Assembly: GCA_008828725.1 (NCBI GenBank)
Contig: MEHQ01001029.1
Coordinates: 53,545-117,544 of the forward strand
DNA: 64,000 bases
Source: Saccharina japonica
Taxonomy: Eukaryota; Sar; Phaeophyceae; Laminariales; Laminariaceae
Reading direction: 5' to 3'
Positions 11,435 to 21,932 of this stretch are shown here, piece by piece (within the stretch, counting starts at the first letter, position 1; each line of letters begins with the position of its first letter). The position numbers and the translations under genes were made by a program. The notes under the pieces were generated by a model, which ran no database searches, was not told where the DNA came from, and saw nothing but the letters and a program-made list of their open reading frames with translations.

Positions 11435-12249
11435 GTGTGCCATGTGTATGTAGCAATAAACGCGCCCTCCACATTGAAATAGGCAGTACTCTGTACAGTA
11501 ATAGGTGGACGTGGGTGGCCTTCTGTTATCAATATTGAGCTTTTATTTGTCAGGTATGCGTGACGCTTCCCCGCGTATTGTGTCGGCTTCGAGTTATAAG
11601 TGTATGCCAGACCCGCCTGCCCTACGTACTCTGTCTGGCATTATTTCTGTTGGGGAACTCATCTATCTGCGTTGATTGCGCGTTGGCTGCTGCAAGCGTT
11701 TCTGGTCCCCGCCGAGGGCGTTGCCGCCCGTTGCTGCTACCACTATTAAATATATGTGTCGAGGTGTAATACCTGTTTTCATGATGCTACGTACCAGGTA
11801 TATACGAGTATTGAATCCTAACGGTCTAAACTATATTTTGGTAAATCTATTTCGGTAGGGCGGGGCACATAAGATGGGATATGAGTGAAGGAGCAAGCAC
11901 ACCTTCGTACGCACCTGCGTGTATATACCTGATACGTGCGGGCAAATAAATAAAGGTTCTGAAGGAAGCAACAAACAGGGGGATTGAACACAGCGAATGC
12001 ACGTTTTGGCAGCCGCAAGCATAATACCTTGAAATGTATATGCATATCCTATTATACGTACGCACGGGAATAAAATCAAGGTTCCGACACAACCAAAAGC
12101 ATACGTAGAGGAGACGGCAAACGGAGATTTCCAACAGAATGGACAACGCCTGCTGGGTGGGTTAATGACGCGCGGTTTGTAGGTAAAAGCAGCCCGCTTT
12201 TCGCGACAAAGAACATCCACGAGAATTAATGGAGTAGCACCCAAGGAGG
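11435..12249. other. Intergenic, nothing recognised
   Basis: AT-leaning sequence with one exact TACCAGGTA motif near 11790. No gene or repeat family member is supported. Confidence 0.3.
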
Positions 12250-12625
12250 CAGGCATGGTAAGGAGCGCGCGGGGGCTGGTGGGGGCCGTACTCATCTCTT
12301 GTTGCTCTTGCCTTATAAACGCTCCTATTTGAGGCTATTGACCACGGCATCCCTCTTTCGAGACAGAGTCGGGGCGGGCTGTCGGTGAGACGGGGGGGGT
12401 GTACTTCATTTTCATGCATGGCCGTAGTCGTATGACCATAGACCCAGGGGGGTGGGGGGGGGCGTACTCATTTGTTGCTTGCCTGAGTCATTTGACCATT
12501 GACCACGCATCCCTTTCGAGACGAGAAGGGGAGAGGGTACCCATGTCGTGCACGCCATAGTCGTGTTGACCATAGACCCCGCTTCTCCCTTCGGAGACGG
12601 GGGGGGCGGGGGGAGGCTGGGCGAT
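12250..12625 (+). repeat. Repeat family H, about three partial copies
   Basis: Successive copies share GTACTCATYT, TTGTTGCTTGCCT, GACCATTGACCACG, GCATCCCTTTCGAGAC, CATGGCCGTAGTCG and TATGACCATAGACCC, with runs of G between them. The same text recurs at 58385-58475 and, in reverse, at 61250-61420. The class is unknown. Confidence 0.6.
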
Positions 12626-13085
12626 TTGTTTTATCTGGAGCGGAGAGTGTATTGAATAGTCATCCAATGTCACGCAGAGGACGTCAGTCCGCAATCCACC
12701 TCAAAATACTTACTACATGCAACGTGGAGTATATACAAGACCTTGTTGCTGCTACATATATAAGTGCATGATACGTGCGTGCGCCTTCGTCCAAGGTATA
12801 GCAGCAGCAGCAGTAGTCAGTGGCGTTATACTTCAAGTGGACGCAGGAGGAGTATTAATAAGTCGCCGGGCGTTAAAATGAGATCAAAAGGAGATTCCAC
12901 ACGGCCGGGGGGGGGGGGCGGGTGACACGTTGCACGCTACTTACGCATACGTACGTAGTCGTGCGTGGTCACAAACTAATCCAAAGCAGCTTACTTTGCC
13001 AGCCAACTATACATATAATACATGTATTAGTTTACCCACAACCCTACTGATAGCAACATATGATATGATATACCAGGTATGACTC
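12626..13085. other. Intergenic, nothing recognised
   Basis: Contains a G-rich run near 12905 and one TACCAGGTA at about 13070. No gene is supported. Confidence 0.3.
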
Positions 13086-13600
13086 ATGCTACGGTAGCCT
13101 GCATGCAGGTGCACCATGTTTTTTTCTGAGGGTGATCCACGTGAGGAGCTCTACAGCAGTATCGGCCCGGTAGAGTAGTGGTCAGCTTCAAAGGCTACTA
13201 TCATTGGTCCCCAAGTTCGAATCCCACCGTGGTGAGACTGTTACTTTATTTTTGAAAAATATAAAAAGGGACCAATTGCTGAGAGCGCCTTCGTGGTGTG
13301 GGTAAGTAAGTGGAATCCGACGCAAGTCGACGAGGGAAGAAGGTGCTGAAAACTTCTCGCGATAAAAAGGCAAGGCAAGAACCGCGTAGTCGGGGAGGAG
13401 GGAGAAGAGCCTACTTAGTGACCCCGGATCTGAGTTACGACTGAAGAGAGAGAGAGAAAAGAAGGGCGAAGATAATAAATGGGATGGAAAAAAAAAAAAA
13501 AATGATATCCCGACGAGTTTGGCCCGCCATTCAGAGAATGTTTTAGCCAAAAAAAAGGTATACCTTATACCTGTATCGTAGCACGCGTCGTATGCCACAA
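13086..13600 (+). mobile_element. MITE-A copy 6, split by a SINE
   Basis: The left part starts CATGCTACGGTAGCC and carries GCACCATGTTTTTTTCTGAGG and CACGTGAGGAGCTC, ending near 13167. The right part (13506-13600) resumes CCGACGAGTTTGG, CCATTCAGAGAATGTTTTAGCC and TATCGTAGCACGCGTC. The central portion is replaced by SINE-A. Confidence 0.6.
13168..13505 (+). mobile_element. SINE-A, full length with tRNA-like head
   Basis: The head (13170-13243) looks like a tRNA: an A-box-like TAGAGTAGTGG and a B-box AGTTCGAATCCC. The body follows with GTCGACGAGGGAAGAAGG, TCTCGCGATAAAAAGGCAAGGC, GGAGGAGGGAGAAGAGCC, GACCCCGGATCTGAGTTACG and AATAAATGGGATGG, then an A15 tail. A 3' A-tail and internal Pol III boxes are hallmarks of tRNA-derived SINEs moved by a LINE in trans. 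Confidence 0.75.
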
Positions 13601-14777
13601 TGTGAGCGTGCGTACGAGGGAAGCTTGAAGGGTGGGGCCGGCGCAGTAGATGCATGACGTACGTGCATACGAGTATGTCATGTGTAATGCACAAGGTGTG
13701 TAACACCAGAACACCAGGCACCAGGCAATGCGCAAAAATTGGATGGTATTCCCCTCGTACGTACGTACGTATGATATGTACGTACGCACGGTATTATTTT
13801 CGTCGTGTCCAGTCAGGTGCCTGTGTCAGGTATCAGGTGTATGAGGTTGTCACTCGGTGTGTTCGTGTTGAAGCCCGTGCAGCTTGTTGTGGTGCACCGC
13901 CTCGTGGCAATCGTTGCTGGAGACACGCCTGCAACACTTGCACCATCTCGGCCACCCTGTCCACATGATATAACGTCGAACCAAGCATCCATAATGCTCG
14001 TAGTAGTCTTTTCATAACCCTGCTTCCCATCTAAACAGTCGGACGACCTATCTGGCGTGGAGTGTGTGGAGTGTGCTCCCGTCAGCGCCGCTCTGTATTG
14101 TGTCACGAGCTCTCACGATCTAATAACTATCATGTCGTCGTCCTCTCGGGACCGTACAGGATACACGACGGCAACGAGGACGAGACGATGACTGCCTCCC
14201 GCCTGTGTGTTTGCGTACACGAGACACCACAGCAGCACAATGCGTCCCGTGAAAACAGGAGCGGGTGCTGCTGTTCAGGATGCATGCAACGATAGTTTCC
14301 CCCGAGGCCCCACGCTTGACGAGCCTCATACATACACACCCCACCCTAAACCTATAACCCTGACAAAAACAAAACGAACCGAAAGACATGCCTTGTAGGG
14401 ATGGTGCCTTACTCTGTGAGCTCCCGCTTCACACAAGGAGAGCTCAATAATGCTCCTATCAACATCTCACCCTCAACGATAACTTCGAAAATGTTTGTTC
14501 GCGCAAACCCGACCAACACTTCCAAGCACAGGCGCGACATATGTACGTACAACAACTGTTAGTAGTCCTGGAACAAATAAGTGTACGAGTATACTCGTTG
14601 AAGTATTTTTCCAGCCGGTGCAGTTGTACACTACCGGCCTAAACATTACGGGGGAAATAAGAAAGTCGACAGCTATAATACTGAAGTTAGTGTGGGACAC
14701 ACCCCTTTCTCAAATAAGAAAGTATTCCCAAGCCCGATTTCTGGTTTCTTATGAGCGGGCCGGTACTGTATGTATGG
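13601..14777. other. Intergenic, nothing recognised
   Basis: Includes a short CGTACGTACGTACGTA palindromic run near 13756. No gene or repeat that I can place. Confidence 0.3.
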
Positions 14778-15035
14778 TCTCTCGACGATTTCAACCGGTC
14801 AGAATGACGGAGTCCCTTAACCCAAAACCGTGGGAGTTCCATCGTTGTGTTGCAGCATGTTTCATTTTTCGCTTATTTAGGCCGTGGGATTGGCCATCGG
14901 GTACACTCGTAGCACTTTCATTTTCCTCCACAATCTGTTTTTGGACGAAGAACAGAGCTCCTCAAGTCACCACTCTCAGAAACCCCATGATGTACTGCAT
15001 GCAGGTGCACCTCTACCGTACGTAGCGTGCGTCAC
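14778..15035 (-). mobile_element. MITE-A copy 7, left arm lost
   Basis: Landmarks in reverse order: CGACGATTTCAACCGGTCAG, GAGTCCCTTAACCCAAAACC, TTTTCCTCCACAATCTG, GAGCTCCTCAAG and the terminal arm GTGCACCTCTACCGTACGTAGC. The left arm expected before 14778 is not recognisable. Confidence 0.55.
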
Positions 15036-15499
15036 TGCTTCCGTGAGCTGTGGGCCGTCGCCCCCTTCTTGACAGCGAAGCAAGCAAAGTCGTCGGGTGC
15101 TGTCCCCCCGCGACCCAACCCGCAGATGCACGCATTGGTGCCCCCCCCCCCCCCCGTTGCCCATCACTCACACGGAAAGTTTGTCACCGGCGAAAACGTT
15201 TGGTTGGGACGTTTCGTTTAGTACGAAGTATTCAATTGTGTACCCACCCACCCACCCACCCGTATTGTTGTGGGCTCACTGAGAACGGCAAAGGCGTATC
15301 AAAGTGACATGCAGGGCCTTCCCCTGTGCCCCCTGTGCCAAGATTGACTGCAGCGCGCGAAGAGATAAGCTTGAGAATTGTGTGGGTGTGTATGGTTAGC
15401 GGGGGGTTATACGCAGGAAATTGAACCAGTCGCACTTAATATTTCAGTACAGTAGTAGTAGTACAGTCAGCAGTTATTTAGCAGTAGCGGTTCCTTTAA
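15036..15499. other. Intergenic with C-rich and ACCC microsatellite runs
   Basis: A poly-C run lies at about 15142-15156 and (CCCA)n at about 15241-15260. No coding evidence. Confidence 0.4.
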
Positions 15500-15670
15500 T
15501 AGTGACGATCGAGTAGCGCCGGCTGGGGCTGCCCGCTGTGTAGTGCCTGGGAAATCGCCTTGGCACAGATAGGATTCACACCTGTCAGTGGAGTAGTAGT
15601 AGTGTGCGGAGTATACAGTGCCGGTTACCGCTGTAGTGCCGGTATTGTTGGCTGACGTATACCGGCACTA
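15500..15670 (+). mobile_element. Putative deletion derivative of the hAT-like element at 30.7-32.0 kb
   Basis: The left portion (TAGTG...AGTAGCGCCGG, then GGCTGCCCGCT) resembles the left end at 30712. The right portion (GTGTGCGGAGTA, AGTGCCGGTTACCGC, TAGTGCCGGTATTGTT, GCTGACGTATACCGG) resembles the right end at 31930-32000. The ends form TAGTGCCGGT-like inverted repeats. I see no clear target duplication, so the boundaries are approximate. Confidence 0.5.
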
Positions 15671-16159
15671 TACGCAGTAGGCATAATACTTTCGACGCGA
15701 AAAATGAGGTTGGAATGTATGTAATCACGGGGGGAAACTTGTTCTGGCAGGCGGAAGCTGCTGGAGGGGGAGGGGGAGGAGGGGGTTGGTCGATGGTGGA
15801 GATTGTTGTGCGCTGGATTTTTGTGATCCGGAGATTGGGATCCAGCTACACAGGACCATGAGGGGGGTCGTCTGTTATACTTATAGTGTACGTGGTGCAG
15901 TGGTGTTGTCGTTTGGCCCGTTTGGAACTTTGAGCCAGCCGCCTTTTTTCAATCGAGTAAGTGAGTGAGTGAAGTGAGTGAAGTGAGCGACGGCAGTGTT
16001 CCATTCTATTTGCAGAAACGAGAGGATGGTGGTCTTTGTTTTCAGGCAAGGAAGGGGATCACGCTGTCAGGACACCTTATAGGAATCGTGCTCTTGGAGA
16101 CAAAGTGCTGCCGTGTCTGTGAGAGGAGCCGGTTAAACGCACATACTTACTCACCACGT
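15671..16159. other. Intergenic, nothing recognised
   Basis: Has a short GTGAGTGA direct repeat at about 15959-15990 and a GGAGGGGG run near 15768. No gene is supported. Confidence 0.3.
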
Positions 16160-16316
16160 GTTATCTTCGCCGTTATGGTATCGCTCCTTCCATGCCGTAA
16201 CTCGGATCCGTAGTCGTATAGCAGGCTGCTGTCCCCCCTCCCCACTACGGTTCGTGCCTGCATCAATATCGCGAGAACACGTCGACCCTTTCTCCCCTCG
16301 TTGACTCGATTGTAAA
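16160..16316 (-). mobile_element. SINE-A fragment
   Basis: On the minus strand it shows CGTAGTGGGGAGGGG, ACGACTACGGATCCGAGTTACG, GGAAGGAGCG and, upstream, GTCAACGAGGGGAGAAAGGG. The head and tail are both missing, and the copy is diverged. Confidence 0.5.
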
Positions 16317-16434
16317 TGTTACTACTGTTTGTGTACAGTACCACTGTAGGTGCAAAACTGTGCTACTGCACAATAATAGTAGACACCGTTTAGGATACAT
16401 TATGTTCTTGCGATTACCTGGTCATTATATATAT

Positions 16435-16545
16435 GAGGGATGTGCATCCTGTATGAGGACCGTAAGTACGCGCGATCGAAGTATCACACTCAGCTTGCAA
16501 ATATGAGTTTCGACGAAATCCTCGATCTTATCACAGCTAGGTGTT
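16435..16545 (+). repeat. Dispersed repeat family F
   Basis: Contains the family core TCGAAGTATYACACTCAGCT, then GAGTTTCGACGAAATCCTCG and TCACAGCT, preceded by GTAAGTACGCGCGATCG. Matching copies lie at 20880, 23822, 44938 (reverse), 53230 and 57858 (reverse). The class is unknown. Confidence 0.65.
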
Positions 16546-16966
16546 ATTTCCTAATTATATAAATACGTATGTATAGTCTATGTAGCTTGTGCTTGACTGC
16601 CATACTGCAGAACAGTCGCACAAGCAGAATAATGGCATCGCGGGTCATGGATTATGTCACACAACTAAACCCCCTCTAGCGAGATGTACCCAGGCCTAGC
16701 GATGTATTCACGCTTCTTCTAGGTAAAAACTGCTTGGAGATATCGTAGTGAGGATCAACATGTCACCGGCTGTTTCAGCACGCAGGAGCACAAGACACGT
16801 GGGCCTACTACGAAGACAAGGAGTACTATTTTTATTAAACTGCCCAGGAGGTGATGCATATTTTCATGAAACTGCAGTGAAAAAAGCGGTGCAAAGTATA
16901 GCTCCGGGTGAGTGATAGAAGCCGATCAAAGGCGCTCTATTGCCTGCTTAGATTAGTGTATATCGT

Positions 16967-17060
16967 GTTAATAACCTCTTGAGAACCGGTGCCTCGTTTT
17001 TGAAAACAAACTACTTGGAATTAGTGTGTGATGGGTTTTGCAGTTCTGAACGCATTGATT
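16967..17060. mobile_element. TTAA-type foldback MITE (family G), diverged
   Basis: Contains GAGAACCGGTGCC, ACAAACTACTTGGAATTAGTGTG and TGCAGTTCTGAACG, the ordered landmarks of family G. The terminal TTAA is recognisable on the left only. Confidence 0.5.
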
Positions 17061-17740
17061 GACAGTTATCAACCAAACCTATGATACTAATGTTGGCGTG
17101 ATGATGCTTCGGTATGTTATCAAAATAAGCGGTCTACGAGCGGCTTTGCAAGCCCATCGGTACGCCGGAAGGATCACGAAGGTATACAGGTACCGTGCGC
17201 TCCCTTTCATAGCGGCTCGGACGGACACCCGTTTGTATCATCCCCCCCAATCACAAGGTGTTTCGCCATAGCGCGTCGAATTTCCCGCTCTGAAGTGGTT
17301 GCAGAAAAAAACAAAACGAGCGAAACAGACTACCGACATCACTGATAATTGTACCACACAGCATGTTTTGGCCAGGAGTGGCTAGTTTGCCGAGGCGGCT
17401 CTCTGAGAGGCGTGAGTATGTGCGTACGACACACAGTGATGGCAGAATGCATCTCAATGTTTTAGTCGGCGTGGGTTTTCAGACGTGAGCGTGGGGGGGT
17501 TTCAAGCCCGACGTTAGGAGCGTATTTCGGAAATATCAATGAATACGTGGCCATGTTACGAATAGATTGCGAGCCTCAGTTATAGTTTCGCGGCAAGGCT
17601 ACAGCAATGTAGTCTACTGTTACAGTAGTACTGTATGTAGTTGACTGCTCCAATCTCTCCCGGCTTGTCTCGACAACAACTGCAGCAGTAGATGTCTCTT
17701 ATCCGGGTGCACCCGATCTACCATACTATTCGAATTTTTA
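17061..17740. other. Intergenic, nothing recognised
   Basis: No gene, SINE or MITE landmark is found. The region leads into the TTCCATGGAAGT array. Confidence 0.3.
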
Positions 17741-18490
17741 GTTTACATGAACGTTTCCACGGGACTAAAAAAGTTTATATGGGAGTAAATTTCACTTCGA
17801 CGAAAGTTGGTTTAATTCTATGGAAGTAAAAATTACTTCCACGAAAGATTTTTTTTAATTTCATGGAAGTAATTAATTGTTTATTTCCATGAAAGTTTGT
17901 TTTACTTCCATGAAAGGTGTTATACTTCCAGGTGATTGAATTGGAAGTAAATCCAACTCTTACTTCCATAGAAGTAAAACATGGAATCAAGGTATGTATA
18001 TTCACCCCCCGCTCTCAGTTGGTACACCGTCCCACCCGAAGTGGGCTCATTCCCCATGGAGGTGAATTGACTTCCATGAAATTATTTTCACTTTCGTAGA
18101 AGTAAAGTTATGTGTTACTTTCATGGAAGTAAATTCACGCGTGTGGAAGTAAAAAAGCTTTCATGGAAGAAAAATAATACTTCAATGAAAGTGAATAAAA
18201 AAAATACAACTAATGCGGTAGAGCCCAAGACAGTGTCTCACACCCCTCGAACGGACGAATACCCAGACAGGTATTTTTATACAGTTGGAAGTGAATGCTG
18301 GCCCGGCCTGGATTTCTTACATGGGAAATACTTTTAGTTTGCTCACTATACGGCACACTGCTTCAAAATAACCGCACATATATCGCATGTATTATGGCCG
18401 TGAAGAAGCGCTACCACATTATTTGTCTTTTTTCGTTCACTTTCATGGGAGTAACAATGTTACTTCCATGAAAGCTTTTTTACTTGCAGG
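17741..18490. repeat. TTCCATGGAAGTAAA palindromic motif array 1
   Basis: More than a dozen variants of the 15-bp motif (TTCCATGGAAGTAAA, ACTTCCATGAAAG, TTTCATGGAAGTAA) occur at irregular spacings with short AT-rich linkers. An unrelated stretch at about 18225-18400 interrupts it. The right part of this array is inside tandem unit 1. Confidence 0.8.
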
Positions 18491-18504
18491 CCGGGCAAGA
18501 ATCC

Positions 18505-18985
18505 ACTTCGACGCATGCTGCGGTAGAGGGGTGCACCATGTTTTTTTTGCCTTCAAAGGGTGGTCACTTACCACTTGAGGAACTCTATACCTCACCCAAA
18601 ACTGATTTTGGACGAAAAGAAAAAGTGTTACGTACGACCCGACGGACAATCCCTAAAGTAGAAAATGAAAAATACTGCGACACAAGAATGCAATTTTGAC
18701 GATTTTGGGTTAAGGGAGCCCCGCTTTTGTTTGTTTGTTTGTTTTTTTTTGGCTTTTTTTTTGTCCATCCCATTTATTATCTTCGCACATCCGTCTTTCT
18801 CCCTCCCTAGTCGTAACTCAGATCCGGGGTCACAAAGTAGGCTCCTCTCCCTCCTCCCCCACTACGGTTCTTGCTTTGCGTTTTTATCGCGAGAACATTT
18901 CAGCACTTTCTTCCCTCGTCAACTCTCGTCGAATGTTTCAGAAAATATTTTCACTCAAAAAGTGCTGCCTCTATCGAAGCACCCG
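18505..18985 (+). mobile_element. MITE-A copy 8, split by a SINE
   Basis: The left part starts CGACGCATGCTGCGGTAGAG and carries CACTTGAGGAACTC, CACCCAAAACTGATTTTGGA and GACGATTTTGGGTTAAGG. The right part resumes TTCAGAAAATATTTTCACTC and ends CTCTATCGAAGCACCCGTC. The homologous copy in unit 2 is uninterrupted, which proves that the SINE is secondary. Confidence 0.75.
18722..18940 (-). mobile_element. SINE-A, 5'-truncated, absent from the paralogous copy
   Basis: The poly-T end is at 18724-18770, the reverse of the A-tail. Then come CATCCCATTTATTATCTTCGC, GTCGTAACTCAGATCCGG, CACTACGGTTCTTGC, TATCGCGAGAAC and TTCTTCCCTCGTC. The empty site at about 21888 reads GAGCCCCGCTATTCAGAAAA. The tRNA-like head is missing, as expected of a 5'-truncated retrotransposition event. 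Confidence 0.8.
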
Positions 18986-20879
18986 TCCTTCTGTCTCACT
19001 GCTCAATATATACCTGTCTGGGTATCTTCCGTTGGAGAGGAGTCAGACGCTGTCTCTGTGACCAAGGATTACTGCTAGTGCAGGTTATTGTGAAAATGGA
19101 AATGATATCGTAAGGATCTCGTACTGGTCACAACTGCTGGGGTATGAAGGGGGCGTCCTCGACTGTTCATGTTTTTCGGGAGTGCACAGGTACACCAGCC
19201 TGCGGTACTCACTAGGCCTTTCGAAAGAATAAAGCAAGCTCTCAGCCTAGCCAGTGCCCAACTAGACCCCTTCCTGCGGCTGTGGCCTGAACCCAATAAA
19301 ACATTGTTCAGTATTGTGTACTACTACGTACTACATACACCACCAGCAGTTGGGACTAGCATACGAATGTTTGTTTTCTCGCGCGCCCAGGACAAGAAAG
19401 TTGACCTGGGAGCCCGATTTCCGGTTTCGTGTGAGAGGGCCGGTATCTTAAACCAGCATCCCCAACGGTACTGAAGTTTTGATTATTTGGCGTGTGATAT
19501 GTGAAATGTGTATCATCACCTCGTATATCTATATCTTATATATTTATACATTTAAATATGTATGTCTGATTGTGTATACGTCTGATAGACTCTCTTGCCG
19601 ATCGGTATGACCGGTCAAGATACAACCTGCGATTACTGTTGAGAGGAACCCTCTCTAAACTCAGAATGGGTGGCGACGGTGTGGGTGCTGTCTCTCCTTC
19701 GGGCCAAGACGCGCCAATAATGTCATGACGAATGAACGCAGAATTGCATCATACCCCTATAAATGTATGTAAAGAATCCAGTAAAAAAACGCACGTTGAA
19801 CGAGTCCGGTCAATGCATCTACCTGGTGCTGGGTATGGGTCATACACACACAACAAAAGAAACCGACACACCCACCGTCTAACATACCTTCAGGGCATCA
19901 TCGTCAGCGTCAGCATGGCATCTTAGCAGGAATAGGCATGCCACAACAACGGCATAGAGAGGGGAGAAAAACCGTGAAACTTGATCCTGTAATAATAATG
20001 TTCCCGATGTATGATACGGGATAAATGTACAGTACTGTTGTAATAACAACGTTGTGTATATATTACAGAAGTGTAGTATCAATAGTAGACGGTAATTGAC
20101 ACACGACACGGGGCGGAACGTGAACGTGTGGCGGGACTTGAGCTTTAGTTTTACCCATCCGCCGGAGGATTGAAAAAAAAACAAAAAGCGATGTGTGTAG
20201 GGTAGGGGGCCGTCTCTTATCCTCTTTGACCGGGGTTTCTTTTTTGAGACCGGGCAAACCGAATACTGATGTGTTGTATATACCTGGTGTAGTAGAAGCG
20301 GGTATATAGCGTAGGACACCTACACTGTATTGCTGCAGTATTAATAGAAGTAGGGACCAGGGCCCTTAAATGGGCTTCTTCTAGCGGAAGGTATCCGCAT
20401 CGTCGGGGTTTCCTATTTCCCCGTCACACTTAGTCTGACTTCCTCCTCAGCGGTCGTGTTCCTTTATGCTTGTAGAATTGTGCGCTTCGATTGTTCACAG
20501 CAGCATAGCGGTTGATTGCAGGCGGCATGTCATGCAACTGGAAAGCGTACGCTGTTAAGGATATTTATAGAGGGCCGAATGTGCTGTATACATCACACTA
20601 CAACAACCTACATGTAGTAGTTCGGTGTCAGTCTAGGACTCTAGGGTCGTCACCAAACAACGACAAGCGTTTTTATTTGGTGTTGTCAGCCGTCTACGAG
20701 CAAGCGTGGGCGCCCCCGCAGTACGGTTAAAATTATGCCGCACGCCCGTGCCGCAAACGCCTCCTTGTATTGCAACCATTGTAACTCGGACACCGACCAT
20801 TGTGTCATGGCATCCCCCAATCACGCCGGTAGTTTGTCGTTGCTGACGCAATGGTCAGTTTTTGTTTCGTCAACTATAT

Positions 20880-20950
20880 ATCGAAGTATTACACTCAGCT
20901 AGCAAATATGAGTTTCGACGAAATCCTCTAGCTCACAGCTGTTTGTTTTT
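20880..20950 (+). repeat. Family F fragment
   Basis: TCGAAGTATTACACTCAGCT, AGCAAATATGAGTTTCGACG and AGCTCACAGCTG match the family F core. The copy sits inside tandem unit 1 and recurs at 23822 in unit 2. Confidence 0.7.
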
Positions 20951-21094
20951 GTATAATATACTGTGCACTGTGCACCCTCTGAAGCCCCAATACTCTACGT
21001 ACGTTCTACACTCTGTACACATGAACCTCAAGTTGACTCTAATTCCAGGTTGTTTTGTACCCACAATGGAAAGGTAGTCGTGAAGGAAAAGCGC

Positions 21095-21095
21095 T
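21095..21095. other. Undetermined base at tandem-duplication junction
   Basis: The only N in the window. It lies exactly between the two duplicated units, so the junction was probably not resolved by single reads. Confidence 0.95.
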
Positions 21096-21097
21096 NA

Positions 21098-21640
21098 TTG
21101 GAAGTAAATCCAACTCTTACTTCCATAGAAGTAAAACATGGAATCGAGGTACGTATTCATCCCCCGCTCTCAGTTGGTACACCGTCCCACCCGAAGTGGG
21201 CCCATTCCCCATGGAGGTGAATTGATTTCGATGAAATTATTTTTACTTTCATGGAAGTAAAGTTCTTTGTTACTTTCATGGAAGTAAATTCACGCGTGTG
21301 GAAGCAAAAAAACACTTTCATGGAAGTAAAATAATACTTCAATGAAAGTGAATTAAAAAAATACAACTAATGCGGTAGAGCCCAAGACAGCGTCTCACAC
21401 CCCTCGAACGGAAGAATACCCAGACAGGTATTTTTATACAGTTGGAAGTGGATGCTGGCCCGGCCTGGATTTCTTACATGGGGAATACTTTTAGTTTGCT
21501 CACTATACGGCACACTGCTTCAAAATAACCGCACATATATCGCATGTATTATGGCCGTGAAGAAATTAGTTGTCTTTTTCATTCACTTTCATAGAAGAAA
21601 CATTTTACTTCCATGAACGATGTTTTACTTGCAGGCCGGG
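21098..21640. repeat. TTCCATGGAAGTAAA palindromic motif array 2
   Basis: Duplicate of the right part of array 1, with the same motif spacing. Examples are TTTCATGGAAGTAAAG and ACTTCCATAGAAGTAAAA. Confidence 0.85.
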
Positions 21641-21651
21641 CAAGCATCCAC

Positions 21652-21932
21652 TTCGACGCATGCTACGCGGGTAGAGGGTTGCACCATGTTTTTGCCTTCA
21701 AAGGGTGGTCATTTATCACTTGAGGAACTCTATACCTCACCCAAAACTGATTTTGGACGAAAAATAAAACTGCTACGTACGACCCGACGAACAATACCAT
21801 CGCCTAAAGTAGAAAATGAAAAATACTGCGACACAAGAATGCAATTTTGACGATTTTGGGTCATTAAGGGAGCCCCGCTATTCAGAAAATATTTTACTCA
21901 AAAAGTGCTGCCTCCATCGTAGCACCCGTCCT
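21652..21932 (+). mobile_element. MITE-A copy 9, intact
   Basis: The uninterrupted counterpart of copy 8. It runs from CGACGCATGCTACGCGGGTAG to CTCCATCGTAGCACCCGTC, with TGAGGAACTC, CTGATTTTGGACGAAA and GACGATTTTGGG in order. Confidence 0.75.

Larger units (their letters stand above)
17938..21094 (+). repeat. Large direct tandem duplication, unit 1
   Basis: The unit begins ATTGGAAGTAAATCCAACTC and ends GTGAAGGAAAAGCGCT. It is followed by a single N at 21095 and then an almost identical second unit. The two units match along their full length with scattered substitutions and small indels. Unit 1 is longer mainly because of the SINE-A insertion at 18722-18940. No recognisable gene lies inside. 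Confidence 0.95.
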
